From NCBI GenBank assembly GCA_041675885.1, contig JBAYSY010000007.1:1-64000 (forward strand): a stretch of 64,000 nucleotides of DNA, in the 5' to 3' direction. How positions within the stretch are numbered: position 1 is the first letter of the stretch; each line of letters begins with the position of its first letter. The stretch comes from JBAYSY01 sp041675885. Lineage in GTDB: Bacteria; Pseudomonadota; Alphaproteobacteria; Rhodobacterales; Rhodobacteraceae. Of the stretch, positions 52,563 through 60,844 are shown in pieces. Made by a program: the position numbers and the translations under genes. Under the pieces are notes generated by a model. It had not been told where the DNA came from and ran no database searches. It saw nothing but the letters and a program-made list of their open reading frames with translations.

Positions 52563-53389
52563 GACCCGGCTGCGCCCCGCAACGGGCGCCCCCTGCCGCG
52601 CAACGCCCGGCGGCGCTCCAGCCACAGGCGCAGGATGATGATGCCGGTCAGCAGCAGCGACACGGCACCGAAGAAGATGCCGAAGAAGATGCCGTAGTCA
52701 AAGCGGTAGGCGCCGGTCTTCGGGTTGTAGACGGTGCAGAGGAAATTGATCCGGTCCCACAGATCCTGCGGCGCGACCGAACGGGTGGCCTTGCCAAGCA
52801 CCAGTTCCTTCAGCGGCTCGATCAGCACCGGCAGGGGAAAGGCTTCGCCATAGATCTGCCGGTAAACCACGCCTTCGGCGTCAAGGATCGTCGTCTGGGT
52901 CACGTGGTCAAAGCCCCCGGCGGCGGAACGGAAGGAAAAGCCCAGTTCCTCAAGCAGGGTCGCGGTCGTGTCCGGGTCGGCGCTGGCGATCTGCCAGCCC
53001 GGCATCGCCAGCAGCTTGTGCGTCCCGGCGAACCCGGCAAGCTGTGCCGGGCGGTCGCCAGCGGCATTGAAGCCGAAGGTCAGGATGTTGAAGGCCCCGT
53101 CCCCCATCGCCCGCTGCGCAAGCTTGACCTGTTCGCGCAGATGGTCGGTGGTGATCGGGCAGACGGTGGCGCAACTGGTGAAGATCAGCGACAGCACCAG
53201 CGGCTTGCCGCGCAGATCGGCCAGGGCCAGCGACCGGCCGGTATGGTCGGTCAGCACATGGTCCGAGGTCTGCCCGCCGATGGCCGACTGGCTCAGCTCA
53301 TAGGCCGCCGTGGGGTCGAGCACCTGCTGCGCCTGAACGGGCAGCGCCAGCAGGCAGGCGACGGCAAGGGCGGCCCTCAGAATGCCCAT
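52559..53389 (-). CDS. SCO1/SenC family copper chaperone
   Basis: A 276-residue protein for CuA-site assembly. It has a signal peptide, a thioredoxin fold with the copper pair FTSCATVCP (Cys73/Cys77) and the conserved His in FDHVTQT, and a C-terminal transmembrane helix (FFGAVSLLLTGIIIL), which is unusual for SCO proteins. It overlaps ctaB by 13 bases and the cytochrome b fusion by four. The CuA subunit encoded in the same operon is the likely target. The senC-type gene is also a standard neighbour of sNOR-like gene sets in other bacteria. Confidence 0.93.
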   Translation of the reverse strand: MGILRAALAVACLLALPVQAQQVLDPTAAYELSQSAIGGQTSDHVLTDHTGRSLALADLRGKPLVLSLIFTSCATVCPITTDHLREQVKLAQRAMGDGAFNILTFGFNAAGDRPAQLAGFAGTHKLLAMPGWQIASADPDTTATLLEELGFSFRSAAGGFDHVTQTTILDAEGVVYRQIYGEAFPLPVLIEPLKELVLGKATRSVAPQDLWDRINFLCTVYNPKTGAYRFDYGIFFGIFFGAVSLLLTGIIILRLWLERRRALRGRGRPLRGAAGS

Positions 53390-54258
53390 GCCAGCCCCCG
53401 GTCAAGGATGACCCCCACCGACAGAAGGGCGAACTGTCCGAGCGAAGCGCGGAAGGTGGCGCGCGAGGCCGCTTTCGACGGCTGTCGCATCAGCCGCCAG
53501 CTGGTCAGCAGGAACCAGCCGCCACCCAGCGCGGCGCATAGCCCGTAAACCGCGCCAAGACCGTAAAGAAGCGGCCCGAACGACAGCACGACCAGCACGA
53601 GGACATGGCTGAAGATCACCGGCCCCCAGACCTCCGGTCCGGTTATCACCGGCAGCATCGGGATATCGGCGCGGCGGTAATCCTCGCTGCGCAGGGCCGC
53701 CAGCGCCCAGAAATGCGGCGGTGTCCACAGGAACAGGACAGCGGCCAGCAGGATCGGCACCGGGCCCAGTGCGGGGCCGAAGGCAGGCGCCGCCGCCGCC
53801 GCCCCGGCCAGAAGCGCGAAGCTGCCCGCCGCCCCGCCGATCACCACGTTCCAGACCGTGCGCTTTTTCAGCCACAGCGTATAGACGACCCCATAGGTGA
53901 AGGCGCCGAGAAAGATCAGCACGGCGGCGAATGTGCCCCCCACCGACCAGCCCATCAGGATCGAGGCCGCCAGCAGCGCGGTGAAGGTCAGGGGCCAGAC
54001 CGGCCCCGCCTTCAGCCGCCCGCTGGCAAAGGGTCGGCTGAAGGTGCGCGCCATCAGCCGGTCGGTGTCACGTTCGAAATACTGGTTGAAGGCCCCCGCC
54101 GCGCCCGAGGCGCCCAGCACGGCGAGGGTGAAGACAGCCGCCTCGATCCCGCCCATCGGCCCGCCGCCGACAAGGATGCCGACCAGCGCGGCCAGGGCGA
54201 TGAAGGTGCCGATCCTGAGCTTGAGGATCGAGACAGTCATGGTCAACGCGCTTTGCAT
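53377..54258 (-). CDS. ctaB: Protoheme IX farnesyltransferase (heme O synthase)
   Basis: A 293-residue UbiA-type prenyltransferase that converts heme b to heme O. It has about eight transmembrane helices. The catalytic motif NQYFERDTDRLMART lies near 60-74, the second Asp-rich loop is near LRSEDYRRADIPMLPV, and TPPHFWALA precedes it. The ATG at 54258 was chosen to match family length. Its presence implies the neighbouring subunit I uses heme O or A, not only b. No ctaA is nearby. Confidence 0.93.
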   Translation of the reverse strand: MQSALTMTVSILKLRIGTFIALAALVGILVGGGPMGGIEAAVFTLAVLGASGAAGAFNQYFERDTDRLMARTFSRPFASGRLKAGPVWPLTFTALLAASILMGWSVGGTFAAVLIFLGAFTYGVVYTLWLKKRTVWNVVIGGAAGSFALLAGAAAAAPAFGPALGPVPILLAAVLFLWTPPHFWALAALRSEDYRRADIPMLPVITGPEVWGPVIFSHVLVLVVLSFGPLLYGLGAVYGLCAALGGGWFLLTSWRLMRQPSKAASRATFRASLGQFALLSVGVILDRGLAWAF

Positions 54259-54286
54259 TGTGCGGTTCTCCGTGACCGGGGAGGGA

Positions 54287-56014
54287 TCAGCGGAACAGCC
54301 AGAGTTCCGACAGATACTTCCAGTTGACGAAGTAGTAGAGGACGAAGCAGGCAAAGAAGATCGCAACGAGGATGATCGTTCCCGGCAGTTTCAGCGTGCC
54401 GTGGCTGCCGTATTCCGACACCGCCTCGCGGCTCTTGTCATGCAGCGGGAAGGTCAGCTTCGCCCCGGCGACATCGAGCTTCGGCCCGGCAAGGATCGAG
54501 GCCACGACGATGACGATGAACATCACGCCGCCCACCGCCGCCGCAACCGCCGAGATCCCGTTCAGCCCCATCATCAGATAGGCGGCGGCCGGGTATTCGA
54601 AGGCATGGGCCGCGTCGGTCAGCGCCATGTCCCAGTGCCGCCGTGGCACGCCGAGCGTCCCCGCCCCCATCATGAAGAGCGAGATCCCCCCCGCGCCGAT
54701 CCCGAAGACATAGGGCTGCCACTTGGCCAGGCCCGGCCAGATGATGTCGCGCTGGAACAGCAGCGGCACCAGGATGAACGTCATCGCCATGAAGGCCAGC
54801 GTCGTGCCCGCGACCACCGTGCCGTGGAAGTGGCCCGGAACATAGATCGTGTTGTGCATCAGGACGTTGAGCTGTTCCGTCCCCAGCACCACGCCCGAGA
54901 TGCCGCCGATGAAGCCGAACATCACAAGGCTCAGGAACATGCCGGAAAAGGCCGGATTGCCCCATGGCGCCTTGGTCAGCCACTCGAACGCGCCGCGGGT
55001 ATAGCCGTTGCGGCGTTGCGCTGCCTCAAGCGCGCCGGGCACGGTCAGGCCGTGGATCATCGAGCCCATGACCGCGAGATACATCATGTAGGACGTGTTC
55101 ACGATCTTCCAGGTCGAGGACATGCCCGGCTCGGCCAGGATGTGGTGGGCCGAGGCGAGTTGCAGAAACAGGATATACATGAAGAAGGCCATGCGGCTGA
55201 CCTTTTCCGACAGCGGCTTGGCACCCAGCACCATCGCCCCGATCGCATACCAGATCGACACATGCGCCGAGACGTTGATCTGCTGGCTGGAATGGCCCAT
55301 CCCCCACCAGACGACCTTGTACATCAGCGTGTCGATGCCCGAGATCAGCCCGAGCGACCAGAGCCAGGTCGGAACCAGGATGATCGCCCCCGAGGCCAGC
55401 GTGAAGACCGCGATGATCCCCGCGGTGATCGCGCCGAAGGTGACCAGCGGGACCGAGCCGTTATAGGTGTTGTCGTTCCTGGCGATGACCAGCGTCCAGA
55501 AGAAGATGAACACCGCGACCAGCGCCCCCACCGCGAAGATGATCAGCGACAGATAGAACCAGTGCGACGCCATCATCGGCGGGTAGGAGGTGAACATCAC
55601 CGTCGAATCGCCGCGCAGCACCGCATAATTCGCCATGACCGCGCCGACCACCATCATCACGAAGGCCAGCCAGGCGACCTTGGGCGCCGCCAGCCGCGAC
55701 CCGAGAATCACCGCCGAGGCAAAGTAGAGAACCGCGATTTCGAAGAAGATGATCCAGAACAGAAGAACGTTGGCCCCGTGCCCGGTCAGCACAAGGTAGA
55801 ACCAGTCGGGCGGCAGCATCTGCACCGCCGGCCAGCGCGTCAGCGCCACAAGCAGGCCCATCAGCCCGCCCAGCGCCAGGAACAGCACCGCCGCAACGGC
55901 ATTCGCCTTGATCAGCGCCTCGGCGCCGGATTCGATCCGCAGGCCGGAAAAGCGGCAGGTGCGGAATTTCGCAATGACGGGGGCCGCAGCCACACCGTGG
56001 TCGATCGTGGTCAT
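54287..56014 (-). CDS. Heme-copper oxidase subunit I-like; tyrosine-less, sNOR-like
   Basis: A 575-residue protein with about 13 transmembrane helices of the heme-copper superfamily. Metal ligands are present: His79 (low-spin heme, LTGHGANVLL), His241 (CuB), His290/His291 (CuB, SAHHILAEPG), and His395/His397 (GHFHGTV). The oxygen-reductase His-Pro-Glu-Val-Tyr is replaced by His-Ser-Ser-Gln-Gln, so the cross-linked active-site tyrosine is Gln245. Loss of this tyrosine is expected in nitric oxide reductases derived from oxygen reductases. With the CuA subunit, SCO protein and NnrR-type box, an sNOR-like NO reductase is the best reading. A divergent oxygen reductase remains possible. Confidence 0.88.
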   Translation of the reverse strand: MTTIDHGVAAAPVIAKFRTCRFSGLRIESGAEALIKANAVAAVLFLALGGLMGLLVALTRWPAVQMLPPDWFYLVLTGHGANVLLFWIIFFEIAVLYFASAVILGSRLAAPKVAWLAFVMMVVGAVMANYAVLRGDSTVMFTSYPPMMASHWFYLSLIIFAVGALVAVFIFFWTLVIARNDNTYNGSVPLVTFGAITAGIIAVFTLASGAIILVPTWLWSLGLISGIDTLMYKVVWWGMGHSSQQINVSAHVSIWYAIGAMVLGAKPLSEKVSRMAFFMYILFLQLASAHHILAEPGMSSTWKIVNTSYMMYLAVMGSMIHGLTVPGALEAAQRRNGYTRGAFEWLTKAPWGNPAFSGMFLSLVMFGFIGGISGVVLGTEQLNVLMHNTIYVPGHFHGTVVAGTTLAFMAMTFILVPLLFQRDIIWPGLAKWQPYVFGIGAGGISLFMMGAGTLGVPRRHWDMALTDAAHAFEYPAAAYLMMGLNGISAVAAAVGGVMFIVIVVASILAGPKLDVAGAKLTFPLHDKSREAVSEYGSHGTLKLPGTIILVAIFFACFVLYYFVNWKYLSELWLFR

Positions 56015-56027
56015 GTTGCGCCCTCCC

Positions 56028-56582
56028 TCAATCCACGACGCGGATGCGCCCGGTCATCAGGTGATGGCCGATGCCGCAGAATTCGTTGCAGACGATCCCG
56101 AACACGCCGGTTTCGGTCGGGGTCAGGGTCAAGACATGCTCGTATCCGGGGTGGACCGAGATGTTGATATTGGTCGGCTGAAGCGAAAATCCGTGCTGCC
56201 AATCGACCGACGAAAGGTGGATGCGGTAGCTTTCGTTGCGCTTCAGCTCAAGGATCGGCCAGAACTCCCACAGCCGCGCCAGGATATAGGCGTCACCGCC
56301 CACCGGCGGCCGCACCACGGGCACGCCCTCTTCCTCGACCGGCTCGCCGTCGGCACCGATCACCTGGTATTCGTCGGCGAAGGCCTCGACCTTTTCCTGA
56401 TACCGCTCGGGCCGGATCTTGTAGGTTTCGGTTGACAGGTTCTGCTGGCCGATGAAGTGCCAGGCGATCATGAAAAAGAACATGAACAGCCCCCAGAGGA
56501 AGGCGATCACGATCCAGGTCAGCTCGATCCCGTGGATCGGCTCTTTCCACCAGAGGCGGTTTGACGGAGGGGTTATGGCCAT
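56028..56582 (-). CDS. Cytochrome c oxidase subunit II-like CuA protein
   Basis: A 184-residue protein with one transmembrane helix at about 21-45 and a periplasmic cupredoxin domain. The CuA site is complete: His130 (VDWQHGFS), Cys165, Glu167, Cys169, His173 and Met176 (CNEFCGIGHHLM). The single helix and short length differ from canonical two-helix subunit II and suit B-type oxidases and their NO reductase relatives. Electrons would enter from a c-type cytochrome or cupredoxin. It lies 13 bases before subunit I. Confidence 0.93.
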   Translation of the reverse strand: MAITPPSNRLWWKEPIHGIELTWIVIAFLWGLFMFFFMIAWHFIGQQNLSTETYKIRPERYQEKVEAFADEYQVIGADGEPVEEEGVPVVRPPVGGDAYILARLWEFWPILELKRNESYRIHLSSVDWQHGFSLQPTNINISVHPGYEHVLTLTPTETGVFGIVCNEFCGIGHHLMTGRIRVVD

Positions 56583-56594
56583 TTTCCGATCCCC

Positions 56595-56774
56595 TCATTC
56601 CGCTACGGGGATGGAGGCGATCTCCATTATGCCCCAGACCAGATAAAGAACGGTCGGAATGGTGATGCCCAGGAAAAGCAGCAGGAACGGGTTGTCCAGA
56701 ACCTGTTGCATGAAGGGTAGTCTTTCCGGGGCGGGATCGCTTTCCCGGCCATTGGTGCTGTGCTCGTCCGTCAC
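56595..56774 (-). CDS. Small single-helix membrane subunit of the oxidase operon
   Basis: A 59-residue protein with one transmembrane helix (FLLLFLGITIPTVLYLVWGI) and a short acidic cytoplasmic N-terminus. The start is GTG at 56774 with a GGAGGGA site; an internal ATG would leave 38 residues. It is the first gene of the operon, 12 bases before the CuA subunit. It is probably an accessory subunit or assembly factor; I do not recognise a named family. Confidence 0.75.
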   Translation of the reverse strand: MTDEHSTNGRESDPAPERLPFMQQVLDNPFLLLFLGITIPTVLYLVWGIMEIASIPVAE

Positions 56775-57015
56775 TTCCGTCCCTCCCTCACGAGCGGGGA
56801 CAGCGCCACCCTGCGGAGTCAGGCGCACCTGCTCCAATCCTGTGCGACGCGGTCGCCGGGTTGCTCTTCCAGAAAGCCTGCCAGAACGTCGTCCCGCCCT
56901 GACCGGGCAGCGCACCGCCGTCCTTCCTGCCTCCTCCAGACAGGATCCCGCGATATTCGGCCGCAGGGACGCAAAGGCTTGCCTTGCAGGAGCGCACGAT
57001 TGCGTTATCTGCACA

Positions 57016-57029
57016 TTGACGAAAGTCAA
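57016..57029. promoter_or_regulatory. FNR/NnrR-type box upstream of the sNOR-like operon
   Basis: TTGAC-GAAA-GTCAA is a perfect inverted repeat of the CRP/FNR-family kind. The C/G at the fifth position fits NnrR/DNR-like NO-responsive regulators as well as FNR. It lies about 240 bases upstream of the GTG at 56774, within the 500-base gap that also holds the phnD promoter. Either the promoter is far upstream with a long leader, or the site acts on both sides. Confidence 0.65.
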
Positions 57030-57191
57030 GGACATGGGGGAGAGCGGGGGACAGGGGCATCCGCGCCCGCCCGAAGGCCCAATTCATGCGGGAGTTGCGG
57101 GAGTTCATCGCCGCATGAACGACGCACCTCCCCCGCCTTGCTGCGCGGCGCCGGTCATGCCGGACCGGCGGTGCCGCGCGGCTTCCGGCCG

Positions 57192-57220
57192 ATGTCACAA
57201 AGCCGAGACAAAACCGACAC
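57192..57220 (+). promoter_or_regulatory. Triple Pho-box-like direct repeat upstream of phnD
   Basis: Three seven-base half-sites at 11-base spacing: ATGTCAC (57192-57198), CCGAGAC (57203-57209) and CCGACAC (57214-57220), with A-rich linkers. Spacing and sequence resemble PhoB boxes (CTGTCAT-N4 repeats). The last half-site is 57 bases before the phnD ATG. This suggests phosphate-starvation control of phnDCEE. Confidence 0.6.
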
Positions 57221-57277
57221 GCCCGCGTTACCCGGCCTGCCTATCCCGCCTCAGGACACAAAACCCAGGAGAACCGG

Positions 57278-58231
57278 ATGATCCCTCGTCTTCTCACCGC
57301 TGCCACCCTCGCGCTGATGACCGCCCTGCCCGCAACCGCGCAGGCGTTCACGCTCGATGCCCGCTACACTGACGCGGACGGCGATCTGGTCGCGGATATC
57401 CCGACCGATCCGGCCCGGCAGGTTGACCCCGCAACGCTGGTTTTTGCCTATACCCCGGTTGAAGATCCCGCGGTCTATGTCGATGTCTGGGCCGAATTCC
57501 TCGACCATCTGTCCGCAACCACCGGCAAGCCGGTCGAATTCTTTCCCGTCCAGTCGAACGCCGCGCAATACGAGGCCCTGCGGGCGGGCCGTCTGCATAT
57601 CGCGGGCATCAACACCGGCGGCAATCCGATCGCCGTAGCCTGTTCGGGTTTCCGCCCCTTTGCCATGATGGCGCGCGAAGACGACACTTTCGGCTATGAG
57701 ATGGAAATCATCACCTGGCCGGGCTCGGGCATCGAGAAACCCGAAGATCTGGCCGGCAAGCAGCTTGCCTTCACCTCGGAGACCTCGAACTCGGGCTTCA
57801 AGGCCCCGCAGGCGCTGCTGGAATCCGAGTTCGGCCTGAAGGCCGATGAAGACTACACCCCGGCGTTTTCGGGCGCGCACGACAACTCGATCCTTGGTGT
57901 TGCGAACAAGGATTATCAGGCGGCGGCCATCGCGAACTCGGTGCTCAAGCGCATGATCGGGCGCGATGCCGTGAACCCCGATGATCTGGTCACCATCTAC
58001 ACCTCGGCCACCTTCCCCACCACCGGCTATGGCACCGCCCATAACCTGACGCCCGGGTTGCAGGAAAAGATCCGGCAGGCTTTCTTCACCTTCGACTGGG
58101 AAGGCACCGCGCTGCAAAAGGAATTCGAACCTCAGGGCGAGACCAAGTTTGTTCCGATCACCTTCAAGGACGACTGGTCGGTAATCCGCCAGATCGATGC
58201 CGCGCTGGGCGTGGAATATACCTGCAACTGA
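57278..58231 (+). CDS. phnD: Phosphonate/phosphite ABC transporter substrate-binding protein
   Basis: A 317-residue periplasmic binding protein with a signal peptide cleaving near ATAQAF. LVFAYTPVEDPAVYVDVW and VEFFPVQSNAAQYEALRAG (in short form) are the PhnD/PtxB-type signature, and ETSNSGFKAPQALLE forms the ligand loop. CAGGAGAA precedes the ATG. It binds phosphonate, phosphite or phosphate esters; which one cannot be told. No phosphonate C-P lyase genes are in the window. Confidence 0.92.
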   Translation: MIPRLLTAATLALMTALPATAQAFTLDARYTDADGDLVADIPTDPARQVDPATLVFAYTPVEDPAVYVDVWAEFLDHLSATTGKPVEFFPVQSNAAQYEALRAGRLHIAGINTGGNPIAVACSGFRPFAMMAREDDTFGYEMEIITWPGSGIEKPEDLAGKQLAFTSETSNSGFKAPQALLESEFGLKADEDYTPAFSGAHDNSILGVANKDYQAAAIANSVLKRMIGRDAVNPDDLVTIYTSATFPTTGYGTAHNLTPGLQEKIRQAFFTFDWEGTALQKEFEPQGETKFVPITFKDDWSVIRQIDAALGVEYTCN

Positions 58232-58299
58232 TCCGGCTGGACGATCCTCGATGGCGGGGCCACGGCGCCCCGCCATTTCCTTGCACGAAAGGGTAGCCC

Positions 58300-59127
58300 A
58301 TGCTGGATGTCGGCGGACTGACCAAGACCTACCGCACCGGCGACAAGGCGCTGGCCGATGTGTCCTTCTCGGTGCCCAGGGGGCAGGTCGTGGGGCTGAT
58401 CGGCCCCTCGGGCGCGGGAAAATCGACGCTGATCCGCTGCATCAACCGGCTGGTGGAGCCCTCGGCCGGTTCGGTCCGGCTGAACGGGACTGAACTGACC
58501 ACGCTTTCCGGGCGCGAACTGCGTCAAGCGCGGCGGCGGATCGGGATGATCTTTCAGGAATACGCGCTGGTCGAACGGCTGACGGTGATGGAAAACGTGC
58601 TTTCGGGGCGGCTGGGTTATGTGCCCTTCTGGCGAAGCTTCACCCGCCGCTTTCCGGGCCGCGACATTGCGCGTGCCTTTCAGCTTCTGGACCGGGTGGG
58701 CCTGTCGGACCATGTGGACAAGCGCGCTGACGCGCTGTCGGGCGGCCAGCGCCAGCGGGTCGGTATTGCCCGCGCGCTGGAGCAGGAGCCCGAACTGCTG
58801 CTGGTCGATGAACCGACCGCCAGCCTCGATCCGCGCACCTCGCGCCAGATCATGCGGCTGCTGAACGAGGTCTGCCGCGAAAACGAGCTGCCCGCCATCG
58901 TCAATATCCACGACGTGGTGCTGGCGCAGCAATTCACCGACCGCATCATCGGGCTGCGGGCCGGAAAGATGGTCTTTGACGGCCGCCCCGATCAGTTGAC
59001 CGAGGCCGTGCTGACCGAGATTTACGGCGCCGAAGACTGGCAGGCCATGCGCAAGGGCGCCGCCGAATCCGACGAGGCAGAGGCAGAGGCCCGCGCGCAG
59101 GCCGCAAAGCTGGTCGAGGCGGTATGA
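58300..59127 (+). CDS. phnC: Phosphonate ABC transporter ATP-binding protein
   Basis: A 275-residue ABC ATPase. Walker A is GPSGAGKS, signature LSGGQRQRVGIARAL and Walker B LLLVDEPTASLDP. FQEYALVERLTVMENVL is PhnC-like. The stop overlaps the phnE start (ATGA). The C-terminal acidic/alanine tail extends beyond the core. Confidence 0.95.
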   Translation: MLDVGGLTKTYRTGDKALADVSFSVPRGQVVGLIGPSGAGKSTLIRCINRLVEPSAGSVRLNGTELTTLSGRELRQARRRIGMIFQEYALVERLTVMENVLSGRLGYVPFWRSFTRRFPGRDIARAFQLLDRVGLSDHVDKRADALSGGQRQRVGIARALEQEPELLLVDEPTASLDPRTSRQIMRLLNEVCRENELPAIVNIHDVVLAQQFTDRIIGLRAGKMVFDGRPDQLTEAVLTEIYGAEDWQAMRKGAAESDEAEAEARAQAAKLVEAV

Positions 59128-59927
59128 GCGTCGCGTATCCCGCAAGCTGGCGCCGCCCGCCGCAGTTGATCCGCGCGCGTCCCTGGCGCATCGGGCTGAT
59201 GCTGGCGGCGGTGATCTACCTGGTCCTCGGTATCGGTTCGGTCGATGTGAACTGGGCACGGGTGGCCGATGGCGCGGAACGCGGCGCGCGCTTCATCGGC
59301 GGGTTCCTGACGCCCGACTTCACCACCCGCTGGCGCGACATCTCGCAAGGGCTGGTGGAAAGCCTGACGATGACCTTCACCTCGACCGTGGCGGGGGTGC
59401 TGATCTCGATCCCGATCGGCGTGGGGGCGGCGCGCAACATCTCGCCCGGCTGGGCCTGTGCGCTGTGCCGCAGCATCATCGCCATCTCGCGGTCCTTGCA
59501 GGAAATCATCGTGGCGATCCTGCTGGTCGCGTTCTTCGGATTCGGCGCCTTTGCCGGGTTTCTGACGCTGACCTTCGCCACCATCGGTTTCATCGGCAAA
59601 CTGCTGGCCGACGATATCGAGGAGGCCGACCCGGACCAGATCGAGGCCATTCGCGCCACCGGCGCATCCTGGCTGCAACTGGTGAACTACGGGATTCAGC
59701 CGCAGGTGATGGCGCGGATGATCGGGCTGTCGGTCTACCGGCTGGACATCAATTTCCGCGAAAGCGCGGTGATCGGCATCGTCGGTGCGGGCGGTATCGG
59801 CGGCACGCTGGACACAGCGCTGTCGCGCTATGAATACGACAGCGCGGGCGCGATCCTGATCATCATCATCGCCATCGTCATGGTGTCGGAATACGCATCC
59901 TCGCAGATGCGGCGGTGGCTGAAATGA
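59124..59927 (+). CDS. phnE: Phosphonate ABC transporter permease PhnE (first)
   Basis: A 267-residue permease with about six transmembrane helices and the EAA-type loop EAIRATGASWLQLVNYGIQPQ (shortened). FRESAVIGIVGAGGIGG is the PhnE hallmark. It overlaps phnC at the start and the second phnE at the end (ATGA). Two PhnE proteins likely form a heterodimer. Confidence 0.93.
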   Translation: MSVAYPASWRRPPQLIRARPWRIGLMLAAVIYLVLGIGSVDVNWARVADGAERGARFIGGFLTPDFTTRWRDISQGLVESLTMTFTSTVAGVLISIPIGVGAARNISPGWACALCRSIIAISRSLQEIIVAILLVAFFGFGAFAGFLTLTFATIGFIGKLLADDIEEADPDQIEAIRATGASWLQLVNYGIQPQVMARMIGLSVYRLDINFRESAVIGIVGAGGIGGTLDTALSRYEYDSAGAILIIIIAIVMVSEYASSQMRRWLK

Positions 59928-60730
59928 CCGCCACCGAAACCCCGGTCTGGCACCACCGTTCCCCCCGCGGCCGCCTTGCGCTCTGGGCGCTGTGGCTGGG
60001 CATCGTCGCCCTGTTCGTCTGGTGCTGGGAGGTGATGACCCAGCGCACCATCTGGGCCTTCGTCAGCGATGCGCCGCAAGCCGCCGCCGACATCGCCAGC
60101 CGCGCATGGCCTCCGCGCTGGAGCTATATGGACCAGCTCTGGTCGCCCCTGTGGGACACGCTGAACATCGCCACGCTGGGCACGCTCCTGGGCACCGCGT
60201 TGGCCGTGCCGCTGGCGTTTCTGGCGGCGTCGAACACCACACCCTCGCGGCTGATCCTGCGGCCTTTCGCGCTGTTCTGCATCGTGGCGTCGCGATCCAT
60301 CAACTCGCTGATCTGGGCGCTGCTGCTGGTGTCGATCCTCGGGCCGGGGCTTCTGGCCGGGGTCATCGCCATCGCCTTCCGCTCGGTCGGCTTCGTCGGC
60401 AAGCTGCTCTATGAGGCGATCGAGGAGACCGACGAGAAACAGGTCGAGGCCGTGACCGCCACCGGCGCCGGCAAGGTGCAGATCCTGAACTATGCGATCT
60501 GGCCGCAGGTGCTGCCCACGTTTGTCGGAATTTCCGTCTTTCGCTGGGATATCAACATCCGCGAAAGCACCATCCTCGGGCTCGTCGGGGCGGGCGGCAT
60601 CGGGATGCAGTTGCAGGCAAGCCTGAACACGCTGGCATGGCCGCAGGTGCTGCTGATCGTGCTGGTGATCCTTGCGACTGTCATTGTCAGCGAAGGGATC
60701 TCGTCGCGGGTGCGCAAGGTGATCATCTGA
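59924..60730 (+). CDS. phnE: Phosphonate ABC transporter permease PhnE (second)
   Basis: A 268-residue permease, paralogous to the preceding one, with EAVTATGAGKVQILNYAIWPQ (shortened) as the coupling loop and NIRESTILGLVGAGGIG near the end. ATG 59924 overlaps the previous stop and was preferred over a GTG three codons upstream. It is the last gene of the phn operon, 114 bases from the convergent tonB stop. No C-P lyase or phosphite dehydrogenase gene follows. Confidence 0.93.
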   Translation: MTATETPVWHHRSPRGRLALWALWLGIVALFVWCWEVMTQRTIWAFVSDAPQAAADIASRAWPPRWSYMDQLWSPLWDTLNIATLGTLLGTALAVPLAFLAASNTTPSRLILRPFALFCIVASRSINSLIWALLLVSILGPGLLAGVIAIAFRSVGFVGKLLYEAIEETDEKQVEAVTATGAGKVQILNYAIWPQVLPTFVGISVFRWDINIRESTILGLVGAGGIGMQLQASLNTLAWPQVLLIVLVILATVIVSEGISSRVRKVII

Positions 60731-60844
60731 AGGGTGCTGGAGCGTGCCCGGCCGACAGCGAAGGGGGCCTTCGGTTTCCCGGCATGTCCGGCCCGCAGCC
60801 CATCGGCAGGCGCCGACCCATCCCCTTGCGGCCGGGCCGGGCCG

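Noticed and set aside
53897..56167. A 756-codon open frame antisense to the oxidase genes
   Set aside because: Composition is typical of a reverse-strand shadow, and the opposite strand carries complete metal-ligand motifs.
60731..60844. Third copy of the dispersed repeat
   Set aside because: GC-rich and superficially similar, but the 37-base core and the AAAGTTGC block are absent.
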